Assembly: GCF_024713945.1 (NCBI RefSeq)
Contig: NC_134677.1
Span: forward strand, 4,467,001-4,531,000
DNA from: Dermatophagoides farinae
Lineage: Eukaryota; Arthropoda; Arachnida; Sarcoptiformes; Pyroglyphidae
Length of the DNA: 64,000 nucleotides
Direction of reading: 5' to 3'
Shown piece by piece: positions 26,601 to 37,311 of this stretch (position 1 is the stretch's first letter; each line of letters opens with the position of its first letter). The notes beneath the pieces were generated by a model, which was given only the letters and a program-made list of their open reading frames with translations, was not told where the DNA came from and did no database searches. The position numbers were made by a program, and so were the translations under genes.

Positions 26601-29600
26601 TTTTTCCTTTTCTTTACAATTTTGTTTGTTTGTGCATGTTTATGTCTGTGGTTTTTTTCTGGTTTTCCGGTTTTACAGTTGTTGTTTTTTTTGTCGTTGT
26701 TGTTTGCCGAATTTTTTTACCATTTTTTCTCCATTATTCTTCATCATTCAACAATTTTGATATTTCCATTCCTTATGATTATGGTTCATCATTGTTCGCT
26801 CTATTTAAACCGCCACCAATCATTAAGGCAAAACGCATTGAAAGTTTTCAGATTCCTATTGTACTTGTAGATAAATAGATAGACAATACTGTTTTATCGA
26901 TTCATCGTGGATTCCCAATGTTCATATGTATCGATGAAAAAAGACTATCGGTTTTCTCTTTTAAAAAAGGAATCGGATTTTTTCTCCGCACCAAATTGTT
27001 TGAATCATTATTTATTTATTAACATATATGTTAAAGAAAAAGTTTGAATAAAATCAAAAATATTGCAACATTCTCGTTTTTTATCAAACACACAGTTTGA
27101 CTTTGTATTTGATTTAATTTCGATGGCTTTAGGATTCGATATATATTGTTGAATTTAAATTCAAATCAATATTCAATTTTATTTTGCTTTAGTTTTGCTC
27201 AATTTTCAAGGATGAAGATTTCCTGATAGGATATTCTGTCATACATATGTAGACTGGTTTTTTTTGCTTGCATCACATCTTTTTGCCAATGGCCAATATT
27301 CATATGGGAAAAAAAAGTTTTTTCCCGCAACCAACATGGATTCTTCCATGATGATAATGAAGGGAACATTATCGTATGACACACACACACACAACAAATG
27401 AATTTTTTTCTGATCAAAATAAAAGAAATTGACATACGTTTCTATGTTATAAGAATGGAATTGAAAATTTGATTCAATTCGACCGAACGTGACATTTTAT
27501 CATATCGAATGATCATGATCGTGCAAATTCTTTACATCATGACTATCCGCTGATAGCTATACCTAAAAAAAATAATGATGATTATGATTATAATCATATC
27601 AATGTCAATATGGGGAATGACCATTTTTGGAATAAAATTCTACTATACAATCTGAACAAAATAATTATATATTGATGATGAAATGGAATTTCACCGCAGA
27701 ATCTAAATCGAAATTTTTATATAAAATGAAAAACAGGCGAAACAGGAGAAAAATGGTTATTGTATCCATTTTTGCTTACAATTCTATTTCGATTGCTTTA
27801 TTCATCGATGATAATGGTAATGTAATTCTATTAAATACGGCGGTGATAATGATGATGATGATGATGATGATTTGATCCTAGCTCATTACATGAATCTTCA
27901 TTGCTTTGATTTTTTCCTTTTTCATCGTATTCGTTTATTGGTTGTCATCACTTTTTTTCCTGCTTTCACACTTTGTATTATTATTATAACTATAATCATA
28001 TATAAAATCATCGTTTAGACAACATAAGACATATCCGTACAAAAGTCATTCAAGGATTTTTTTGTTTTTTTTTGTTGTTGTTGCCACGAACACCATAACT
28101 ATTATAACAGAGATTTTTCCCTAACGATTCTCTTAAGAATAAATCGAATTTTATCCTAACCATGAATTTTTTCTCTCTTTTTCTGGTCATGTTTCTTGAT
28201 CTGGTATCTGCATGTTGAATAAATATTAGCAATGTTTGCACATTATTTGAAACAGAAGTGTCGTTGATGTTTTTTCCTTTTTTCTTTTGCTCCAATGTCC
28301 AAATCTCATGTGATTAGTCGTTTTGACTTTTGCTGATTCCATGTCGTTTTTTTTGGCGCTAACATTAGTTTTTATTTCAAGTTCATCTTATAGCTACCCT
28401 TATATATCCAAGCATAAAATTCTCTATGAATTGCCATTTGGTTGTGTTCTTTTTTTCATATTGGTTTCCTGGAATTTTTTTAATTTCTTTCTCTCATTCG
28501 CTTCAATTCATCCTCAATTGTATATCAGGCTTGTATTAAAACTACTGTTTCTTTTTCTCCTTGTTCTTCAAATTCAAATTGAATGATGATATGAAACTGA
28601 ACAAAATAAAACGATTCAAATAGTGAAATGAGAAAAAAAAGTTCCATCTTTTGATCGACTATTGACATAAAGCCATCCTATGGTCGTTATATTATATGAA
28701 TGAAAATTGTTCAATCAAAACTGAACCAAAAAAAAAAGTTTCAACGGTGCTGTTTTTCAAACAGCAGGGATTCAGCAATGATGATACTGAAATCTATTTT
28801 TTTTTATCATTTTGCTACAATAAAAGAAAAAAGAGTTGAAATGAGAAATAACTTTGCCGATATATGATATATGATGGAAATGTTGTGCAATCAACCCTTT
28901 ATCATAGTTGGTCTTTTGAACATTTTCATTGGTTTTTCTGTTTCTATTTCTATTTCAGTTTTTGTTTTGTTTTTTCATTGAATTGTTCTTCTCATTCGAA
29001 TGAATTCTATGCAATAACAAAGAAAAACAACATACACAATGAAATAAAAATATGAAAAAAATATTCGATTTTATCTATTATTGTGTTATTAACGCTTCGA
29101 CAATGATTCAGAACACAAAAGAATCCAAAAATGGAAAAATTTCCTTTTCCTTTTATTCTATTTTATTCAAGAAAATTTTGATGCCAATTTCGCATCGTTT
29201 ATTTTTTTTCTCTTTCCCGTTTCATCATTGCATTAGTTCCGGAATTTATATTTTTCCATAATGATAATGATTGTGATGATTCTATTATTATTATGGATGA
29301 GTGAACCAAGTGGAATTATTATTTCATTTAGATTAATAATGGAAAAGTGTTCAATGATTGAATGATGAAATTCTAATCATAATAAAAATTTAACTGTTTT
29401 TCATTCAAAGCTTAGAAATGATTAATATTTGATTTTTTTTTCTTTTGTTTACTCTTTATTTTTCCAATTTATTTCCAATTCATAGAGAGAATCATCGAAT
29501 GAATCAAACCACCAATCGTAGTTATGAATGTAAGTTGATTGATTTACAATTTGATTATTGAATAAAATTTTTTTACATTATTTATGTCTTTTTCAAATTT

Positions 29601-29996
29601 AGCTTGTCCATCAAAAGAATGTTTTCGTAAAGTGGCCAATTTTGAACGTTATCTTCGATTATATGCACCGAAAAGTCAACAGATGACACAATTTGAATGT
29701 GTACTTCGAGATGTAAATATCTATTATCTATTTCATTTAAAGTTCATTAGTTTTATGTTTTAATTTTTTATATTCAACACTATTTACACTCATTTTTTTC
29801 TTTTCATATTTGTTTTGAACAGATTTTCTTTAATTGCATCAAAGATACTGCACATAAACAGCCAAAAAAATGTGTAAAAAAACGTTATGATCAAATCAAA
29901 AAACGTATCGCTAAACTTTTATCCGAAACTCGTCTTTGTATTGGTGGTCGACGTCATACGATTCCAACTTTATTTAACGGATTTTCATCTAAATAA
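23644..29996 (+). CDS. secreted precursor with dibasic processing site and six-Cys C-terminal domain
   Basis: Unrecognised family. The four coding exons are 23644-24278, 29486-29529, 29603-29712 and 29823-29996, all with GT-AG borders and matching phases (2, 1, 0). They give 963 nt, or 320 residues. Residues about 98-117 (MTILMIACFAYLSISEVAFC) form a signal-like hydrophobic segment. Translation may therefore begin at Met98 (23935); otherwise the segment is an internal anchor after a His/Asp-rich N-terminus. RRLKR at 179-183 is a furin-type site. After it come an acidic/Asn linker and a basic domain with Cys 228, 233, 259, 268, 280 and 302 (C-x4-C-x25-C-x8-C-x11-C-x21-C). That domain has helix-like stretches (FRKVANFERYLRLY; KKRYDQIKKRIAKLL). 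GGRR at 304-307 after the last Cys could be a Gly-dibasic amidation site. The layout suggests a hormone- or cytokine-like ligand, but that is inference. Confidence 0.75.
25593..25628. repeat. (GT)n microsatellite
   Basis: GT-rich run ending in about nine perfect GT units. It lies in intron 1 of the secreted-precursor gene. Confidence 0.9.
26165..26196. other. 11-bp perfect stem with 10-nt loop
   Basis: CTTATGTGTCA is followed after ten bases by TGACACATAAG. It lies in intron 1 of the secreted-precursor gene. GC content is modest, so folding is plausible but no function is indicated. Confidence 0.6.
29486..29996 (+). CDS. exons 2-4 of the six-Cys precursor (mature domain)
   Basis: Exon 2 (44 nt) follows ATTCATAG and ends GAAT before GTAAGT. 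Exon 3 (110 nt) carries Cys 228, 233 and 259 and ends CGAGAT before GTAAAT. Exon 4 (174 nt) carries Cys 268, 280 and 302 and ends in TAA. Introns are 73 and 110 bp, against 5.2 kb for intron 1. Moving the exon 2 acceptor two bases downstream would bring in a TAG, so the 29486 start is the only workable one. Confidence 0.8.
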
Positions 29997-30287
29997 TGAT
30001 CACATCCATGCCATCATCACATACAATACTATTTGTTATTGATCCCGAATTTATTTGTTAAATTTCTACTACTAACCATCATCCATTCTATTGATTTGGA
30101 ATCTACTGTAATGTATACATTCACAGGGAATCAAATCTGTAACCAAATAACATTTATATGAACCTCTTATAAAAAACATGACAAACATACGATATACGAT
30201 GGATTTCCATTCCCTTATATTATCATTCTCTTTTAGTTTGTTTTGTTCATTTAATCAAGTAACATGGAAAAAAAAGTTTTTTTTGTT

Positions 30288-30293
30288 AATAAA
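30288..30293 (+). promoter_or_regulatory. AATAAA polyadenylation signal
   Basis: About 290 bases after the stop of the secreted-precursor gene. Two more AATAAA matches follow near 30331-30348, so cleavage probably occurs in this cluster. Confidence 0.5.
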
Positions 30294-31397
30294 AACCTTG
30301 ATGATGGAAAAAAAATTTATTTCTTCAAAAATAAAACAAGAATAAAACTTTTATTTCATTTTATTTTTATTTAGTTTCTAAATCAATTTATTATTTTTTT
30401 TGTTCATTTGTTAGCTACTGCTGGATAATTGGTCATTTTCTTTTTTTTTTTTTTGGTTCACTATTCTTAATGTCAATCAGATCGATCAAATTCGGTCACA
30501 ATTCTCTAATAGATTAAATCTTCTTAGTTTTTCTTTTGGAAAAAATTTTTTTCATGTCAAAATTTCACAAAGGTTTCTTTTTTATCTATCACCCTCAACG
30601 AAAAACAGTTTCACTTCAACGGAATCATTATTTTGGATTTTTTTTTCTTAAATTTGGTTTTCTCAATGTTTTTAAACGCTTTCTATTTCTAAATGTTTAT
30701 CATACAGTTATTTATTCAGTCTCTATAGGATCTTTTTTGAAAAAAAATAAAAGAAAATTATAAAAAAAAACAAATAGACTAGATTAAGCCTAGCGTATGA
30801 TGACAATATTCGTTGAAAAAATGACAATTTTTTTTGTTGGCTTTTTGTATGTGGTACTGTGTATCGAGCTTCAATATTTTCAATTCCAGTATTAATCCTT
30901 CCATGTAAGATTTGGTTGTGTGTTTGTTTGTTCAATTGTAATTTTTATTTTAGTTTGATTATTTGGGTTTCGAATTCTGTTGTCGTTTTCATTCACCGGA
31001 TCTTTTGTTCGGATTTATGCCCTATGTTCAATGTTGACAATATGAAAAAAAAAATTTCATCGCAGATTCAATCAGGTTATGTTCACTTGCGAAGGTGATT
31101 ATGACACAAATTCTATTTTCTAGAATATTCATAAAATGATCAGGAAAAAAATCTATATCTAATCTTTAATAAGAATTTATACTATTATTCTAAATAAACA
31201 ACAAGAATGAATGACCAAAATAGAAAAAAAATAAAGAATAATGTCATACTGAATTTAGAAGAAAATTTTTCTCTCTCGTAAAAAAATTCACATAGATCCA
31301 CTCGAACCATACAAACAATAAATGTGATTAATGATCCAATTGATGATCGAGATATTTTTTTTTTTTTTTTTGAAACTTTCAAGTTTTCCACCCACAG

Positions 31398-31515
31398 TGT
31401 TGCAAATGTGTTTATGAACGATGTAGATGTGAGTGTGACATCAAAATTCTTTATGAAATAGAATTTTCGATTTTTTCTTCCTCACCATTTGGCGATAAAT
31501 TCCGGCATGATAGAT
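31398..31515 (+). CDS. possible Cys-rich terminal exon (doubtful)
   Basis: An acceptor-like CCACCCACAG with a T-rich tract upstream leads into a 38-codon frame starting CCKCVYERCRCEC, with six cysteines in 13 residues. The frame ends FGDKFRHDR and TGA. The polar, charged remainder looks like real protein. Against this, the Cys codons come from a TGT/GTG-rich patch that may be simple sequence, and no upstream exon was found. If real it would be the end of a small Cys-rich protein. Confidence 0.2.
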
Positions 31516-33909
31516 GATTGTTTTTTTTTTGATGTCATTTTCACACATAACATACGTATGATCATTGCCAGACTTTACAAATAAATTCACCGTGGTCACG
31601 CGGTTGGACGTCTTTATTTTTCTATTTTCATGTTTTTTTTTGTTTTTGTTTTTAATTTTCTGCCTGATGATATATAAATAAAATACACCACGTCAAATAC
31701 ACATTTATCCACGGATGTAAAAAACAAAAAAGAAATGAAACAACTCATGGAAAAAAAAATTCATGAATTCATAAACGAATTTTTTCTACTCGCTGCTAGT
31801 ATGATGATATTTTTTTGAACTTTCAAACCAATTTAAACAATAACTGTTTTGGCTTTTAACCAAAAAAAAGGAGAAAAAAATTTTAAGAATAAAGAATGAA
31901 CATCAAACACCAGTTTTATGCATACATTTTGTTCATTGTACAATCAACAATCAAGATGATGATGATGATGATGCCAAAAACAATAAAGTGAAACAAAAAA
32001 AAACAATGAAGATGAACAAATGGCCGCATCAATTTAGAACCTCAAATATCGTGCTTTTACGGAACACAGTACAAAGAGAGAGTGTATAAATCAGCCAGCG
32101 AAAAAAAAACGAATCCATTCAAACGAATGCCGTTGGTAGCATTATTTCTGTTATTATCCAACAAACGAGATGTATGTGCTTTTTATTTGAGGCTTTGAAA
32201 TTTATTTTTCATTTTTTTTTCTTCACAAAAAAATAGCAGGAACTTTATTATTTTTTTCCACTAAAAAACTGAACCTAAACAATCTTAGGTCTTTATTATA
32301 ATAGTTTGCTTCATTTTTCGATAGATCGTATCCAAAATCGACAAAAAAAAGTAATAATAAACTTAACGTTTCAAACGAGGAATAAAACATCACATTATAG
32401 TGGTAAAAACCACAAGAATGTTTTTCACTTCTCTTAATCATCATTGATGTTATGAGTCTTTTTATTTCCTAGATCCATCATCATCTACAGAATGGATGTA
32501 TGAATAAATTAACCGATTAACGCATATAAGGTACATTAAAAGCTTTCATCATTATCCAATAAAAGTACCTAAAAAATTAATCATTAAATTTTTTTTGTTT
32601 TGTTTTTTGCAAAAGAGGTTGTGAAGAAGAATTTTTTATATTCTCTTATTTTGACAACCTAAACGACTAATCGATGAATCAATAATGGGAAAATTTTTTT
32701 TTCTTTTGATGTTTCAACAATATATTTTTGCACAAATTATCCATTAATGATGTTTCCTATTAAAACATCCATCAGAGTTGAAATTTTTTTTTCGATGAAG
32801 TAGCTGTCTTCATTATTTATAAGAATATTTACTCAGATTGACCATTTAAGATGTTTTTCGGTTCAAAAAAAAAAATTCCGGAAGATCAAAAATAAATTCA
32901 GGCCACGATAGTGTTGATGATGAAGAATGTTGATGTACCAATGGCACACAGTACTTTGGTCCAACATCCTAATATAAATAAATACTAACAACAATCAAGA
33001 ATTGAAAAAAATAGAAAAACATAATAGCTTCTGGCTAGATCTCATCATCTTTGTTGATTTGTTCGAATGATGATGAATGCTTCACTGACTACAACACATT
33101 ACATTATGTATACATACATGGTACGTCTCATTAGCCAAATAGCCGAATATATACGGAAGAAATGGCGAAAAAAAACAGAAAACTAGAATCAAAAAATCCA
33201 GGAACAATAGACTGATTCTTAACAGAATCACCACTTAGCATGTTGTTGTTCTGGATAATGATGATGATTTGTTTCAATGTTTTAGTCCAAACAAAAAAAA
33301 AAACAAAATTCAACGATGAGAAAAACGTTATCTTTTATTGCTGAAAATGTTCGTTTTTGTGTGTTTACATAAATTTTCTCCTTACAATTCTTTCATTTGG
33401 TACATGTTAGCTCAATCATTTTCAGTCATTTTCGATTTTCAGCATCATGCTTGAAAGATCTTTTCATCAATACATCTTCAAAGAAAAAAATGTTGATTCC
33501 AAATACAAAGATAGGGTGATTCGAAAAAAATTGTTTGTGCAAATTGCAACAAGAATAATACTCAATTGCATAAGTAAATAATTTTTCCCATCAATGGGAT
33601 TACAATCAAACCATCATTTGATCAAAGTTTTCACTTCATCATTATGTACACACTTGAAATTAACATTTGGTTCAATCCATTGACCCGAACACGATTACAT
33701 TAATTCAAAATGATGATCCAATTCAATCATGATCGCTTATTTTTGATAGAATATTAATTTCTTTACAAATAGAACACTCATATAGTAAAGAGATAGGTTA
33801 GAATATTTCTATGAGTTTCTTTTTTTCATAGTTAATCATAAAAAGCAGATGACAGAATCAAATAATTTCTTTATCACAATTAATAATAAAATGATCAATC
33901 ATAACCGGA

Positions 33910-33937
33910 CAAAGGTCGTTGTCGCTGACCTTTGACA
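33910..33937. promoter_or_regulatory. nuclear-receptor-like DR1 plus opposed half-site
   Basis: TGACCTTTGACA at 33926-33937 matches 11 of 12 bases of the DR1 consensus TGACCTTTGACC, bound by HNF4/RXR-type receptors. CAAAGGTC at 33910-33917 is a perfect inverted copy of GACCTTTG at 33927-33934. No gene start lies nearby, so an enhancer role is conjecture. Confidence 0.35.
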
Positions 33938-34948
33938 AGTTTCATTCAGCACAATCAATACACATATGTACAATATAATGAGATAGAAAAAAAAACCATA
34001 TACAAAATAATTGAACGCCAAAAAAAAAATTTTCATCAATTTTCTTTCGTCATCATACTAGTCGCGTGTGTATGTCATCGCCATCATTACTACAAAATTA
34101 TAGCTATAAAATAATTTTTTTTATTGGAAATTAATATCGCGTGAAAGCAACTAATAATCGAATATTATTCACATTATCAACATCATCATCATTACTATTA
34201 TTCTATTTCAAATTTTCAAGCAAAAGAATGTCAGTCATTAAAAGTTGGTCCGACCGGAATATAATTAATGAATAATATTTTTTTTATCATGATAGCGGTA
34301 AATATGAATATAGAACTCATCATCCATAGATTGTTCCATCTTTTGACTATTTTTTAGATATTTTTTTTCATTAATGAAAAACTATAATAATAAAGAATTC
34401 TATTGTGGTTATGGGCCATGCATTTAGGGTTGCCAAATACAATATGAGAAACAGTGGACTCATTGTAATGAATGACAAACATCATCATCATCATCATCAT
34501 TGAATAAATATACTGCTTTATATGTATCCAAAATCATCAATTTATTTTTGTGTGTGTGTGTGTGCGATGGCACAAAACATTGAAATGGTGGATTCATTTT
34601 TTTTCACTGTTATATTATATAACTTGCTAAGCATCATTATTTTCATGAACATTATGATGATGATTGTTGTCGTGATCCTGAATGATTATGATGATGATGA
34701 TGATGATGATGAACAAATACGATTTAATAATTATCATCATTCCCCCTTTGTTCCAAATGAAATGATGAAATTTTTATCATTATCAGTGGTGACTGACTCA
34801 TAAACATATTGTTTATCTGCTTATTATTTTTTTCAAATGTTTAGCCAGCATGTTTTTAATTTCTCTTTTTCTCCTTGTTAATGGACAAATTTTTTTTTGT
34901 TCCACTGAAAAGGTTTTTTTTTCTCGAAATGATAAAAAGATGCCCGGA

Positions 34949-34973
34949 AACATTCATTTTTAAAATGAATGTT
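34949..34973. repeat. 12-bp inverted repeat, 1-nt spacer
   Basis: AACATTCATTTT, T, AAAATGAATGTT. AT-rich and near-palindromic, with no other feature beside it. Confidence 0.6.
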
Positions 34974-35480
34974 CCGTTCTATTTAATGTAGTTGTTGTTT
35001 GGTATTCCGTACCAAAGTGAACAAAAAAAAAGTTACCAAAATGAACAAAAAAAAAATCTACATTTGAATTCGCAATCAATAATATATTTACAAATGAATT
35101 TTATTATTTTATCATTTTTTTTCAAGTGGAAAAATTTGCAATTATTAATGAAAGATTTGCAACAGAATTAAAAAAGATAGATAGATAGTTTGATATTCTG
35201 ATAAATTGAATCACTGTTTTGGATTGTCCTGAATGAATTGAACATCAATGTGATATTAAAGTGTCAAACAAGTGTGTAGGTGTCACTGACATTAACATAG
35301 GTGTTTGGCATTCAAAAAAGAGTCAAAACAAAAATAACAATAACAAATATATAAAAAAAAATCAAACGCAGGTGTATTATTTTTTGATTTTTATTCATCA
35401 TGTAAACATTTCATACCTACGTAATTTTGTCTTATAATACAGAGAATTCAATTTTTTGTTATATATGTGTGTCAGTTTGT

Positions 35481-35500
35481 GTGTGTGTGTGTGTGTGTCA
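35481..35500. repeat. (TG)n microsatellite
   Basis: About ten TG units in the intergenic region. Confidence 0.9.
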
Positions 35501-36910
35501 ATATGTCTGTGTGTAATGTTTCTGAATGGCAAAAGAAAGATAAAACCAGATGAAATTACATGATTTGAACATGCACAATATATTTGAGCAACAACATTCG
35601 TTTGTTCGGATTTTTAAAAACACCCATCGCTTACAAACATTAGATAACATAAATAAGAATGGAAAAAAAGTAGGAAGAAACTACCACACAATCGGAAATG
35701 ATTACCGATAGTAAACACTGATTTTGGTGTGTTTGCGAACCTGAATCCATTCTAAGAAATGTGAATGAAATTGTTGATAAAGAAATTGATGTTTTCTTTC
35801 TGGTGAAATGAAAGATGAAGCATAATGTGTGTATATGTGAAAGTGTGAAACAAACAAAAAAAAACAAGAGAAAAACAAAAAGAAAGAAATTCTACATTCA
35901 ATGTTGTTGAATGAAGTTCACACAACCAGATTACTATTACCAAACAAAAAAAGTGTAGAGCAGGAAAACTTTTGAAGATTTTTGGACCCAAAATACTATC
36001 TGGAAACGATTCGATACGATTCAAGTAAAACAGTCGTCGTCGTCGTCGTCATCATCAACATTGATTTAGTCATTGATTGATTATTTGCAGCTTCATCATC
36101 TGATCATCTTGGAACGAACAAACAAACGAAAAAAAAACTTGAAGCTATTGGAAACATACGCAATGTGATGGTGTGTATGGTACAACCAAACGATTTTTAA
36201 TCAAATTTATTTTCAAGTAGTAGTACTATCTCGAGATTTTTGTTTAACAGATGGATGTTAAAAGTTGTTGGAAAATTGACGACGATGAAAAATCAAAGCT
36301 CAAAGTGTAGATAGTGTGTTTTTTTTTCTTGGTAGAATAATCGATCGAATTTGTGACTTTGGTGGAACCACACGGGAAAAACAGCTTTTCTTGGATTGTC
36401 TGACTGGTTTGATATTTTTTTTTTAAGAAGGAATTATTCAAAGCATCCGCACATTGCCAAGGAAAATTTTGCTTGATGTTTTTTCTTGAATTTCATTCAA
36501 ATATGATGATGAGTGAATGTCGTATGAAAGATGCCTAGTTATTTTTTTCAAATAAATAAAAAAAAATTTTTTGTTAATATAATTTATCATAGTAATGCTA
36601 TTATCATTTTTTTCTGAATGAATGCTGTATATATAAATGTGTGTAGGACTTGATGGAATTTTGATTCTTGAATTAAAAAAAGATTATATTCCAAATGCAA
36701 CGCTCATTTTTTGGGCAATAAATAATTTTAGAAATGAAAATCGCATCTTTTTTTCTTGCTTTTTGTGTATATATTCAAACTAATCTGATATTTCTGGTAA
36801 ATGAATTCCAGATGTTCTTGTTTGTGCGTGTGTGTGTGTGCGTGTCTAGTGGTGATTGTCATAATGATTATTACCTTTTTTGTGCAACCGATAAAAATGA
36901 AATTTAAAGA

Positions 36911-36916
36911 TTTATT
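36911..36916 (-). promoter_or_regulatory. AATAAA signal on minus strand
   Basis: Reads TTTATT on the plus strand, about 400 bases beyond the stop of the minus-strand gene at 37312. It is the nearest canonical signal I found. Confidence 0.35.
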
Positions 36917-37311
36917 ATTATTACATAGTAAATGAGAAAAAAATTTCGTTTGAATTAGAAATGAAAATGAATATTAAGAAGGCTGTAGCGGATGAAGAAA
37001 ACGAATACGAATAATGATGATGATAATTGATTGGATAGATGAGCAAAAAAAAATAGATGAAAAATTATGTGTGTTTGATATATCAATAATAATCGATTCG
37101 GATTTATCGATAATGTATGGAATTTATCAATGAATTTCAAAAAAAAAAAAATTCATCTGGATAATATTTACAACAACGACAAAGAAAAATCAATACTGGA
37201 ACGAATACTTCAAGATAAATTGTTTGTTTAGAATTATGGGATTTTTTTTTGTTTAAAATTTTCCTCTTCGTTATCAATAAATAAAAAAAAATTCATTTCA
37301 ATCGATTAGAT

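Larger units (their letters stand above)
30400..37311. other. intergenic stretch between two convergent genes
   Basis: The plus-strand gene ends at 29996 and the minus-strand gene at 37312. Between them are GAT/ATC and GT microsatellites (31953-31972, 34484-34501, 34549-34564, 34687-34712, 35481-35500, 36032-36054), a 12-bp stem at 34949-34973, a DR1-like element at 33910-33937 and one small Cys-rich frame at 31398-31515. Nothing else was supportable. Confidence 0.5.
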
